Source of the DNA: JBFIHZ01 sp041601535
GTDB taxonomy: Bacteria > Pseudomonadota > Gammaproteobacteria > Xanthomonadales > SZUA-36
Direction: 5' to 3'
DNA length: 6,116 nucleotides
NCBI GenBank assembly: GCA_041601535.1
Contig: JBFIHZ010000267.1
Coordinates: 1 to 6,116, forward strand
Position numbers and translations under genes: made by a program. Shown piece by piece: positions 1-5,958 of this stretch (position 1 is the stretch's first letter; each line of letters begins with the position of its first letter). Under the pieces are notes generated by a model. That model saw only the letters and a list, made by a program, of their open reading frames with translations. It was not told the origin of the DNA and did not search any database.

Positions 1-526
1 GGGTGGTAACGAGCCATTCCTCCCCGCCCTCGGTGACAAGTCTTGATGCGGTGCCGCTATCGTTATCCGGTGACCGCTCGGCGGGTATGAAACGGCTGTG
101 TACTTCACCGCTGGCGTCAGGGATGCGCTGATAAAAATAGCCGGCTTTTCGGCTTTGCAGTGTCTGATAAACCGAGTCCAGATGCAGAAACTGATGTTGA
201 GCCAGAATCGGCTGCAGCAGGATATGTACGGTACCACCGCAGCCTATGCCGAGCTGGTACGACAGATCATCCTCGTCACTGCCATCGTAACAAAGGGTCA
301 GCGCCTTGCCACTGTGCATCACCTGGCGGGCGTGGCGATGGATATCGGATTCCAGGCAGCCGCCGCTGAGCAGGCCGAACTGTTGCCCCAGGCTGTTGAA
401 CAGCATGGTGGCGCCGGGCTTGCGGTAGCAAGGGCCCTCGGTCCGATAAACGGTTCCCAGCACCCAGTCGGCACTGTCCCGCTGGGGGTACCATTGCTGC
501 AGCAGGTGGGAGAGGTCATTTGCCAT
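1..526 (-). CDS. XdhC/CoxI family molybdenum cofactor maturation protein (3' end outside the window)
   Basis: Proteins of this family bind molybdenum cofactor and help deliver the mature (often sulfurated) form to xanthine oxidase-type enzymes in the cytoplasm. About 175 codons are visible and the frame is open to the left edge, so the C-terminal part is missing. The visible part matches the N-terminal XdhC_CoxI domain: a PGA motif near residues 37-39, the hallmark SGGCLE at 54-59 with Cys57, and GCGG at 95-98 with Cys96. The ATG at 526-524 is chosen because an in-frame TGA lies four codons upstream and the protein starts MANDLSHLLQQW, as expected. The ribosome binding site is weak. The gene is the third in the operon, 97 bases after the large subunit gene, which suggests a dedicated chaperone for that enzyme. 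The family call is secure; the specific role is inferred from context. Confidence 0.9.
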   Translation of the reverse strand, partial: MANDLSHLLQQWYPQRDSADWVLGTVYRTEGPCYRKPGATMLFNSLGQQFGLLSGGCLESDIHRHARQVMHSGKALTLCYDGSDEDDLSYQLGIGCGGTVHILLQPILAQHQFLHLDSVYQTLQSRKAGYFYQRIPDASGEVHSRFIPAERSPDNDSGTASRLVTEGGEEWLVTT

Positions 527-536
527 GATCAGCGCT

Positions 537-576
537 CATTATTCATCAAACATTATTCATCAAACATTGTTCATAT
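537..576 (-). repeat. 14-bp tandem repeat, two exact copies and one diverged, in the xdhC leader
   Basis: The unit on the minus strand is TTTGATGAATAATG. Two exact copies occupy 551-564 and 537-550, and a diverged copy lies at 565-576. Read on the minus strand, the repeats create three chained mini-ORFs: ATG at 574 (Met-Asn-Asn-Val, stop 562-560), ATG at 560 (the same peptide, stop 548-546) and ATG at 546 (Met-Asn-Asn-Glu-Arg, stop 531-529). Each internal stop overlaps the next start as TGATG, and the last stop ends two bases before the xdhC start. No Shine-Dalgarno sequence precedes them, so replication slippage is an equally good explanation. Confidence 0.75.
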
Positions 577-589
577 AACGGAATAGGTG

Positions 590-616
590 ACCGGGCACGC
601 CTGAGGGCGCCCCGGT
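590..616 (-). other. GC-rich intercistronic hairpin between large subunit gene and xdhC
   Basis: On the minus strand ACCGGG-G-CGCC, a CTCA loop, then GGCG-TG-CCCGGT can form a ten-pair stem with a small internal bulge. It begins eight bases after the large subunit stop codon. No T-tract follows in the direction of operon transcription, so it is not a standard intrinsic terminator. It could reduce read-through or stabilise the upstream message. On the plus strand it is followed by ACTTGTTTT, but no plus-strand gene ends just before it. Confidence 0.5.
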
Positions 617-623
617 ACTTGTT

Positions 624-2813
624 TTAGCTGTTGAGTTTCAGCGGCAGGTGCTGGAAACGCTGGCCCGTAACCGCGCTGAGCGCATTGGCGACGGCCGGTG
701 CGATCGGCGGTGTGCCGGGTTCGCCAACGCCGGTGGGCGGCTCTGCCGAGGGCACGATATGCACTTCGATTGTCGGCATCTGGTTGATGCGCAGTACCTG
801 GTAGTCGTGGAAGTTGGACTGCACTACCTGGCCGTCCTTAAGCGTGATTTCACTCAACAGCGCAGCGGACAGACCGAAGCCGATGCCGCCCTCCATCTGG
901 GCACGAATGATGTCCGGGTTAATCGCCAGGCCGCAATCTACCGCACAGACGACACGCTCGACCTTGAAGCTGCCGTTATCCTGCACCGACACCTCGGCGA
1001 CCTGGGCGACGAAGCTGTTAAAGGACTCGTGCACCGCGACACCGCGGCCCCAGCCCTTGGGCAGTTCCGATCCCCAGTCGGCTTTTTCTGCCGCCAGTTT
1101 CAGGACGCCGAGGTGGCGGGGATGCTGTGCCAGCAACTTGAGCCGGAAGTCGACGGGGTCCTGCTTTGCGGCCCGCGCCAGTTCATCGATGATGACTTCG
1201 GTGGAAAAGGCGGTGTGGGTATGGCCGACAGAGCGCCACCACTGCACCGGCACGCCCTGGTCAACGGTATGCAGTTCTACCTGCATATTTGGTATCTGAT
1301 ACGGCAGGGTCGAGGCGCCCTCAACCGAAGTGGCGTCTATGCCATCCTTGACGATGAAGGCTTCGAAGGCCGTGCCCTTGCCGATGGACTGGCCGACGAT
1401 GCGCTGTTCCCAGGCAACGGGGTTGCCGCTGGCGTCCAGACCGGCACGGACCTTGTGCACGTAGAGCGGGCGGTAATAGCCGGCGCGGGTGTCATCCTCG
1501 CGGGTCCAGACCAGTTTCACCGGCGTGCCGCGCCTTGCCTTTGCGATCTGGGCGGCTTCGAGCACATAGTCGGAATGCGGGTTGGCACGACGGCCGAAGC
1601 TACCACCGGCTAGCAGCATGTTGATCTTTACCTGCTCGGGCTTAAGGCCCAGGGCAGCGGCCACGGTGGCCTGGTCCACGGTGTGGAACTGCTCGCCGTT
1701 CCAGATTTCACAGCCGGCATCGTTTACCAGTGCTACGGCATTCATGGGCTCCATAGCTGCGTGGGCCAGGTAGGGCATGTCGAACACGGCTTCCACCACT
1801 GTCGTGGCGTTGGCCAGGGCTTCGGTGGCGTCGCCATCGGTACGGGCGACGGCGCCGGGCTGTTCGGCCAGCGCGCGGTACTCGCGCAGTATGTCATCGG
1901 TGCTGCCAGCGAAGGCGGCGCTTTCGTCCCAGTCAATGCTGAGCAGGTCGCGGCCCTTCTTGGCACTCCAGAAATCCGTTGCCAGCACGGCAATGCCGCT
2001 GGGAATTTGTACCACGTCCACCACACCAGGCGAAACCAGCGCTTTGGCGGCATCAAACTGTTTGACCTTGCCCCCGAAACGCGGCGGGTGGGCAACGAGA
2101 GCTGTAAGCATGCCCTCCAGTTGCAGGTCCTGGGTGAACAGGGCGCTGCCATCGGTTTTGCCCCGGTCCAGGCGTGGCAGTGACTGGCCAATGTAGGCAA
2201 AGTCCGCCGGATCCTTCAGGCGCAGCGACTGTGCATCCGGAATGGGTTGCTGCGCGGCGAGCTCCACCAGCTCGCCAAAGGCTGCGCTGTTACCGGAGGC
2301 TGCATGGCTAAGGATGCCCTGGCTGACCTGAATCTCGGTGGCGGGGACCTTCCAGCGCTGTGCGGCGGCTTCGATCAGCATGGCCCGTGCCGTCGCGCCA
2401 GCGGTACGCATCTGCAGGAATGAATTAGCCATTGCGGAACTGCCGCCGGTGCCCTGCATCGTGCCCCAGTTCAGGTTGTTGTAGCGAGCCGCATCGGCAG
2501 GCGCGCCTTCTGCGACGACCTGAGACCAGTCAGCATCGAGCTCTTCGGCGAGCAGGGTGGCCAGGCCAGTGAAGGTGCCCTGGCCCATTTCCAGGTGTTT
2601 CATGATCACCGTGACGCTGTTGTCGGTACCGATGCGGACAAAGGCATTGGGTTCGAAATCGCCAGCGGTCACTGTAACGGCGGCGTCTGCAGCCAGCGCT
2701 ACGGGCAAATTCATCGCCAGGGTCAGTCCGGCTCCGACGGTGGTGACCAGCTTGAGGAAATCCCGGCGGCTGGAAACCAGGCCCTGATGTCCATTGGATA
2801 GGTTGCGGCGCAT
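624..2813 (-). CDS. Molybdopterin-binding large subunit of an IorB-like molybdenum hydroxylase, Tat-targeted
   Basis: This is the catalytic subunit of a xanthine oxidase-superfamily enzyme that hydroxylates an N-heterocycle or oxidises an aldehyde using water. At 729 residues it has the usual IorB length. The N-terminus has a twin-arginine signal, SSRRDFLK at 14-21, then a hydrophobic stretch and a likely cleavage site after ALA (39-41), so the mature enzyme should be periplasmic. Cofactor-site motifs appear in order: HLEMGQGT (73-80), GGSSAM (123-128), AAMEP (352-356), GGSFGRR (403-409), WWRSVGHTHTAF (525-536), QMEGGIGFGLSAAL (639-652) and GVGEPGTPPIAPAVANA (695-711), where Glu698 is the expected catalytic base. 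The ATG follows a strong ribosome binding site and lies 13 bases after the small subunit gene. Substrate cannot be read from sequence: isoquinoline-type heterocycles and aldehydes are both known in this branch. The protein appears intact. Confidence 0.93.
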   Translation of the reverse strand: MRRNLSNGHQGLVSSRRDFLKLVTTVGAGLTLAMNLPVALAADAAVTVTAGDFEPNAFVRIGTDNSVTVIMKHLEMGQGTFTGLATLLAEELDADWSQVVAEGAPADAARYNNLNWGTMQGTGGSSAMANSFLQMRTAGATARAMLIEAAAQRWKVPATEIQVSQGILSHAASGNSAAFGELVELAAQQPIPDAQSLRLKDPADFAYIGQSLPRLDRGKTDGSALFTQDLQLEGMLTALVAHPPRFGGKVKQFDAAKALVSPGVVDVVQIPSGIAVLATDFWSAKKGRDLLSIDWDESAAFAGSTDDILREYRALAEQPGAVARTDGDATEALANATTVVEAVFDMPYLAHAAMEPMNAVALVNDAGCEIWNGEQFHTVDQATVAAALGLKPEQVKINMLLAGGSFGRRANPHSDYVLEAAQIAKARRGTPVKLVWTREDDTRAGYYRPLYVHKVRAGLDASGNPVAWEQRIVGQSIGKGTAFEAFIVKDGIDATSVEGASTLPYQIPNMQVELHTVDQGVPVQWWRSVGHTHTAFSTEVIIDELARAAKQDPVDFRLKLLAQHPRHLGVLKLAAEKADWGSELPKGWGRGVAVHESFNSFVAQVAEVSVQDNGSFKVERVVCAVDCGLAINPDIIRAQMEGGIGFGLSAALLSEITLKDGQVVQSNFHDYQVLRINQMPTIEVHIVPSAEPPTGVGEPGTPPIAPAVANALSAVTGQRFQHLPLKLNS

Positions 2814-2818
2814 CTTGA

Positions 2819-2825
2819 TCCTCCT
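2819..2825 (-). promoter_or_regulatory. Ribosome binding site of the large subunit gene
   Basis: AGGAGGA on the minus strand, five bases before the ATG at 2813. It fills the 13-base gap after the small subunit stop codon and fixes the large subunit start. Confidence 0.8.
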
Positions 2826-2826
2826 C

Positions 2827-3285
2827 TTATGCCAGCTGGTCGGCGGCTTGTTTGATGGCGCTGCGGATGCGCGCGTAGGTGGCGCAGCGGCAGATATTGC
2901 CCGACATGGCGGCGTCTATCTCTGCGTCGCTGGGCTGACTGTTCTGTTCCAGCAGGGCGGCGGCGGACATGATCTGGCCTGACTGGCAGTAGCCGCATTG
3001 CGGGACTTCAAGTGCGGTCCAGGCCTGCTGCACCGCCTTGGCCGCCGGTGATGTTATGCCTTCGATGGTAGTGATGGCCTTGCCCGCTGCCGCAGACACC
3101 GGTGTCACGCAGGAACGTGTGGGCTTGCCATCGACATGCACGGTGCAGGCGCCGCACATGGACATGCCACAGCCAAATTTAGTGCCGGTCAACCGGACAT
3201 GGTCGCGGATGGCCCAAAGCAGAGGGGTGTCGGGTGTGGTGTCCAGTTCATGGCTGACACCGTTCACCTGGAGCGTGATGGACAT
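2827..3285 (-). CDS. [2Fe-2S] small subunit of an IorA-like molybdenum hydroxylase
   Basis: This subunit carries electrons from the molybdenum site of the large subunit through two [2Fe-2S] clusters. The 152-residue protein has the standard two domains. The N-terminal plant-ferredoxin-like domain ligates one cluster with Cys39, Cys44, Cys47 and Cys59 (GCGMSMCGACTV). The C-terminal helical domain ligates the other with Cys97 and Cys100 (QCGYCQSGQIM) and Cys132 and Cys134 (GNICRCATYARIR). The CRCATYxRIR ending is typical of the IorA branch. The reading frame is open to an upstream ATG at 3390, but the start at 3285 is chosen because AGGAGAG precedes it by five bases and MSITLQVNG is the canonical family N-terminus. 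There is no signal peptide, so it is presumably co-exported with the Tat-targeted large subunit after cluster assembly in the cytoplasm. It is the first gene of the operon, divergent from the AraC-type regulator. Confidence 0.95.
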   Translation of the reverse strand: MSITLQVNGVSHELDTTPDTPLLWAIRDHVRLTGTKFGCGMSMCGACTVHVDGKPTRSCVTPVSAAAGKAITTIEGITSPAAKAVQQAWTALEVPQCGYCQSGQIMSAAALLEQNSQPSDAEIDAAMSGNICRCATYARIRSAIKQAADQLA

Positions 3286-3290
3286 TGAGG

Positions 3291-3297
3291 CTCTCCT
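3291..3297 (-). promoter_or_regulatory. Ribosome binding site deciding the small subunit start
   Basis: AGGAGAG on the minus strand lies five bases before the ATG at 3285. It favours that start over the open but poorly supported ATG at 3390, which would add 35 residues without family resemblance. Confidence 0.75.
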
Positions 3298-3362
3298 GAT
3301 CAGTCGGGACTTTAGCGGCTGGCGGACAGCGCACCGCGAAGCATTCAATTTAGTCGTGATCA
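3297..3362. promoter_or_regulatory. Two TGATCA palindromes 60 bases apart in the divergent intergenic region
   Basis: TGATCA occurs at 3297-3302 and 3357-3362, each followed by G, with a start-to-start distance of exactly 60 bases, close to a whole number of helical turns. They lie just upstream of the operon's first gene and on the far side from the regulator gene. Paired, phased sites suit AraC-family proteins, but a six-base palindrome is common (another lies at the xdhC start), so this is only a candidate operator. Confidence 0.2.
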
Positions 3363-3414
3363 GCCTGCAACGCATAGCGAAATCATCCAAACTACTTGCC
3401 TAAAACTCCAGAAT

Positions 3415-3420
3415 TAAAAT
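3415..3420 (+). promoter_or_regulatory. Possible -10 element of the AraC-type regulator gene
   Basis: TAAAAT sits in the most AT-rich stretch of the intergenic region and differs from the sigma-70 -10 consensus at one base. No good -35 hexamer lies 16-18 bases upstream, so the promoter may be weak or activator-dependent. Transcription from here would give a leader of roughly 70 bases. Confidence 0.3.
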
Positions 3421-3483
3421 TTGGGCATGGCGCGGGTCGGGGCGCAGGGGGCATACTTCGTGCAGACTCAGAATCATGTTTAC

Positions 3484-3489
3484 AGGGGG
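3484..3489 (+). promoter_or_regulatory. Ribosome binding site deciding the regulator start
   Basis: AGGGGG five bases before the ATG at 3495. No comparable site precedes the upstream in-frame ATG at 3396. Confidence 0.6.
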
Positions 3490-3494
3490 CCTCG

Positions 3495-4385
3495 ATGGGA
3501 TTGGGATCCAAGTTGGCGCAGGTGATCGCAGGCCGTTGTGAGAGCGACGGGGCACACTCGACACCGCTGGACGGGCTTGTGCTGTACCGCAGCGGCGTCG
3601 ACGCTCCGCGTACACCGGTGGTCTATGAGCCCGCAATCTGCGTGATCGCCCAGGGGCGCAAACGGATTTTCTACGGCGAGCATACCTGCAGCTATGATCC
3701 GGACAATTATCTGATCAGTTCACTCACGCTGCCGGTGGATGTGCAGGTGCTCGATGCTGTTGAAGATGCACCTTATCTGGGCCTGAGTCTGGCGGTGGAT
3801 CGGGACATTGTTGCTCAGCTGATGCAGGAAATGGAGGCGTTGGGGAGTCTGCCCGCGGACAGAGAGGCTTCGAAGATTATCAGCGCCAGTGTGCTGACCG
3901 ATCGACTGCAGCAGGCGTTTGTACAGTTACTGGAGACACTGGACAGCCAGATGGATCGGGAGATTCTGGGCCCGGTATTCCTGCGGCAAATATTTTATGA
4001 AGTATTGAAAGGGCCCCACGGGCACCTGCTGGGTAACTGTGTTGCCCACCACGCGGGTGCCAACAGAATTGCGCCGGTGGTGCATTTTATCGAGGAGAAC
4101 TTTCACCAGCCGCTGGATATAGGCACGATTTCCCGCTTTGCCGGCATGAGCGCGTCCTCCTTGCATGATTATTTCAAACAGATTACTTCGATGTCGCCGA
4201 TGCAGTTCGTCAAAAATCTGCGACTGCATCGCGCCCGGTCGATGCTGTTAAGTGGAAATCAGGCCAGCGAAACGTCGTACCGGGTAGGCTATAGCAGCCC
4301 GTCCCAGTTCAGTCGTGAGTTCAAGCGATTTTTTGGCGAGCTGCCCCGGGATGTGCAGGCCGGCAGTGGGACCAGAACCCTTTAA
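3495..4385 (+). CDS. AraC-family transcriptional regulator with AraC_N (YqhC-like) sensor domain
   Basis: This is a DNA-binding regulator of 296 residues. Residues about 21-175 match the AraC_N domain, with PVVYEPAICVIAQGRKR at 41-57 and a conserved Y-D-x-x-x-Y-L pattern at 67-73. This domain type occurs in YqhC, which responds to aldehydes in Escherichia coli. Residues about 190-287 hold the paired helix-turn-helix: LDIGTISRFAGMSASSLHDYF (207-227) and the second motif ending VGYSSPSQFSREFKRFFG (264-281). The frame is open upstream to an ATG at 3396, but the start at 3495 is chosen for its AGGGGG ribosome binding site five bases before, and because the extra 33 residues look non-coding. It is transcribed divergently from the molybdenum hydroxylase operon across about 209 bases, so it most likely controls that operon. 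An aldehyde or related inducer is an inference only. Confidence 0.92.
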   Translation: MGLGSKLAQVIAGRCESDGAHSTPLDGLVLYRSGVDAPRTPVVYEPAICVIAQGRKRIFYGEHTCSYDPDNYLISSLTLPVDVQVLDAVEDAPYLGLSLAVDRDIVAQLMQEMEALGSLPADREASKIISASVLTDRLQQAFVQLLETLDSQMDREILGPVFLRQIFYEVLKGPHGHLLGNCVAHHAGANRIAPVVHFIEENFHQPLDIGTISRFAGMSASSLHDYFKQITSMSPMQFVKNLRLHRARSMLLSGNQASETSYRVGYSSPSQFSREFKRFFGELPRDVQAGSGTRTL

Positions 4386-4436
4386 TGCCACGTCACCGCG
4401 CATCCGGATACGGCGTCCGGCATAGCAATACGGTTG

Positions 4437-4677
4437 CAGCACATCACGGGCGATGACGCTGCGTTGAACTTCGCTGGTGCCCCTGTAAAGGGTCGTGATG
4501 CGGGCATCTGATTTGTTTTCCATAAACCCGAAGTTCGCGAGCTTCGTGCAACGCTGTTGCAGGATTTCATGGTTGGTGGCGTGATCCAGTGCCGGGGCAA
4601 CCGGCGCCCGTTCAGTCTCGGCAAAGCGACGTGCCGTCCTGAATCAGTGTTCGTTCTTCGGTCAGCAACGTATCCAT
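4437..4677 (-). pseudogene. Remnant of an acyl-CoA dehydrogenase gene (internal deletion plus frameshift)
   Basis: Acyl-CoA dehydrogenases are FAD enzymes of about 380 or more residues that desaturate acyl-CoA thioesters. Here only the two ends survive. ATG at 4677 starts MDTLLTEERTLIQD, a typical family N-terminus, but the frame stops at 4614-4612. One base further along (near the TTT of CTTTGCC, about 4620) a second frame continues as AETERAPVAPALDHATNH and then LQQRCTKLANFGF, which resembles the next part of the N-terminal helical domain. From the ATG at 4523 it passes directly into SDARITTLYRGTSEVQRSVI and ARDVL, the family's C-terminal signature. Roughly 300 central residues, including the FAD/substrate core and catalytic Glu region, are absent. 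The frame runs on antisense into the end of the AraC-type gene, so the original stop is lost or unclear. It is convergent with that gene. The C-terminal assignment is strong; the N-terminal one is good but shorter. Confidence 0.7.
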
Positions 4678-4692
4678 GGCGGTACCGATATA

Positions 4693-4707
4693 ACAGGGTA
4701 TTCCTGT
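4693..4707. repeat. Short inverted repeat ACAGG-N5-CCTGT
   Basis: Perfect five-base arms around GTATT, located just upstream of the acyl-CoA dehydrogenase relic and about 200 bases before the plus-strand gene. It could be an old operator half-site pair or chance. No T-tract adjoins it, so it is not a terminator. Confidence 0.25.
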
Positions 4708-4821
4708 ATTTACCGCAGATCCTTGCTCTGACGTAAAGTGAGTTGCTGCCCGTTGTCATGAATACGTTATCCGGAGGGGTTCCTGCCGCCCTGTGAGAAA
4801 CGCGCTGGCGAGTCATCAGGC

Positions 4822-4850
4822 TTGACAGCCTTCGCTATCGGCACCATGGT
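4822..4850 (+). promoter_or_regulatory. Candidate sigma-70 promoter for the TIGR04552-like gene
   Basis: A perfect -35 hexamer TTGACA lies at 4822-4827. With a 17-base spacer the -10 position at 4845-4850 reads CATGGT, which is poor (three of six consensus bases). If used, transcription would start near 4857, some 30 bases before the ATG at 4891. The -35 coincides with the TTG that would be the longest possible start codon, which argues against that start. Confidence 0.3.
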
Positions 4851-4890
4851 TGCGAATAGAGTACTTTTTTGGGGCAGATGGACAGCTTTG

Positions 4891-5958
4891 ATGGCAAAAC
4901 GCGATGTACGGCCTGCATGGGTACCCAGACTTAGCAGTACGGCGGAGCTCGATATTCCCTGGGCCACGCTCGAAACGCTCATAGGCGGCCATTCGGTGGT
5001 TGATTTGCAGCAGCTGCCGCTGGTCGATGAGAAGTCGATCGTGCGCTTTTTGCAGGCCTATGGATTTGATCCGGCCGATCAGAAGGATCGGCAGGCAATG
5101 GAACAGATTCATACCCGGGCGATACGCTACCTGGATGAAGTGGTGTTGCCCTGGCAGTGGCTGGACGCTGTGCCGCAACCTTATCGCAGCATGTCCGTCG
5201 AGGAACTGCTTTTGGAGGCATCACGGGCCCCCAGTGGCGAATGGCCCAATTGGCCCTGTGTTCTGTTGAAGGTTCTGCATTGTGCAACCCATGCGCTGTT
5301 CAGTCAGGATCCGTCAGCCCACAGTGCGGCGCTTGAAAGTGTACGTGCGCGGTTTTTGCCCTTTTTGTTCGAGCAGCAGGGCCAGCAGTGGATTGGTGAT
5401 GAAAACTGCAAGATTCCGCTGGTGGAATTCCGTATCAAGGATGAAAAGCCCTTTGAGCGGATCATGACCAAATTGCTGCACAAGCCCGGCAACCTTGCGC
5501 TGGAGGTGTTTGACCGGCTCGGCGTGCGGCTGGTAACGCACGATATCTTCTCGGCGGTGCTGTTGATCAAGTTTTTGCGCAGTCGCAATATCATCATGTT
5601 TGCCAATCAGTTGCCGGAGCGGAGCCGCAATTCTCTGGCCGAGCTTGATGAGATTCACCGGCTCTACGGTGTGGGAGCACCGCCGTTCATTGTCGAGCCA
5701 CTGGCGGGTGCCATGTTTACCCCGCCGGAGTTGTCGCGTGATAACCCATTCAGCGACCGCGCCTTTCGCATGTTCAAATTCGTCGAGCGTCTGATTGTGC
5801 GATTGTCGGATGACCGGCGTTGTATTGTCCCGTACGAGATCCAGGTGCTTGACTGCAATGCCTGGGAATCCGCGTTTAGCGGCGCTGCGACCCATGCGGC
5901 CTATGAGGCACGACAGTTAAAACGGGTGCGTCAGCGCCTGTTTGGGCATCCGCCCTAG
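4891..5958 (+). CDS. Uncharacterised protein, TIGR04552/TIGR04562-like, with RelA/SpoT-synthetase-like residue pattern
   Basis: No function is established for this protein. The 355-residue sequence resembles proteins I recall as TIGR04552/TIGR04562, with a leading segment IGGHSVVDLQQLPL (31-44), CVLLKVLHCATHA (123-135), VEFRIKDEKPFERIMTKLL (178-196), EVFDRLGVRLV (205-215), NPFSDRAFRMFKFV (285-298) and YEIQVLDCNAWESAF (315-329) followed by GAATHAAYEARQ (331-342). The spaced residues Arg181-x-Lys183, Lys194, Asp208, Arg213 and Glu316-Ile-Gln318 resemble the (p)ppGpp synthetase active site of RelA/SpoT proteins, an inference discussed in the findings. There is no signal peptide or membrane segment, so it is probably cytoplasmic. 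The frame opens earlier, with a TTG at 4822 and an ATG at 4846; I prefer ATG 4891 because a -35-like TTGACA covers the TTG and no good ribosome binding site supports the earlier starts. GGACAG five bases before 4891 is weak, so the start is uncertain. The gene stands alone, with no operon partner in view. Confidence 0.8.
   Translation: MAKRDVRPAWVPRLSSTAELDIPWATLETLIGGHSVVDLQQLPLVDEKSIVRFLQAYGFDPADQKDRQAMEQIHTRAIRYLDEVVLPWQWLDAVPQPYRSMSVEELLLEASRAPSGEWPNWPCVLLKVLHCATHALFSQDPSAHSAALESVRARFLPFLFEQQGQQWIGDENCKIPLVEFRIKDEKPFERIMTKLLHKPGNLALEVFDRLGVRLVTHDIFSAVLLIKFLRSRNIIMFANQLPERSRNSLAELDEIHRLYGVGAPPFIVEPLAGAMFTPPELSRDNPFSDRAFRMFKFVERLIVRLSDDRRCIVPYEIQVLDCNAWESAFSGAATHAAYEARQLKRVRQRLFGHPP

Noticed and set aside
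98..586. 162-codon plus-strand open frame over the left edge
   Set aside because: It is antisense to the XdhC-type gene, whose SGGCLE and GCGG motifs establish the minus strand as coding.
648..1613. Long 321-codon plus-strand open frame opposite the large subunit gene
   Set aside because: It lies wholly antisense to a clearly coding gene with conserved motifs, and its translation has no recognisable domain; high GC content produces such shadow frames.
4404..4420. CCGGA/TCCGG inverted repeat after the AraC-type gene as a terminator
   Set aside because: Only five pairs with a seven-base loop and no T-tract on either strand; it lies in the acyl-CoA dehydrogenase relic's downstream frame.
4248..4523. 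91-codon minus-strand open frame as a real small gene
   Set aside because: Its first third is the C-terminal signature of an acyl-CoA dehydrogenase and the rest is antisense to the AraC-type gene, so it is part of a relic rather than a gene.
4758..4796. Short plus-strand peptide frame (Met-Asn-Thr-Leu-Ser..., 12 residues) as a leader peptide
   Set aside because: No convincing ribosome binding site, no attenuator hairpin, and no coupling to the gene at 4891.
4382..4816. 144-codon minus-strand open frame
   Set aside because: It is in a different frame from both acyl-CoA dehydrogenase pieces and its translation shows no recognisable domain.
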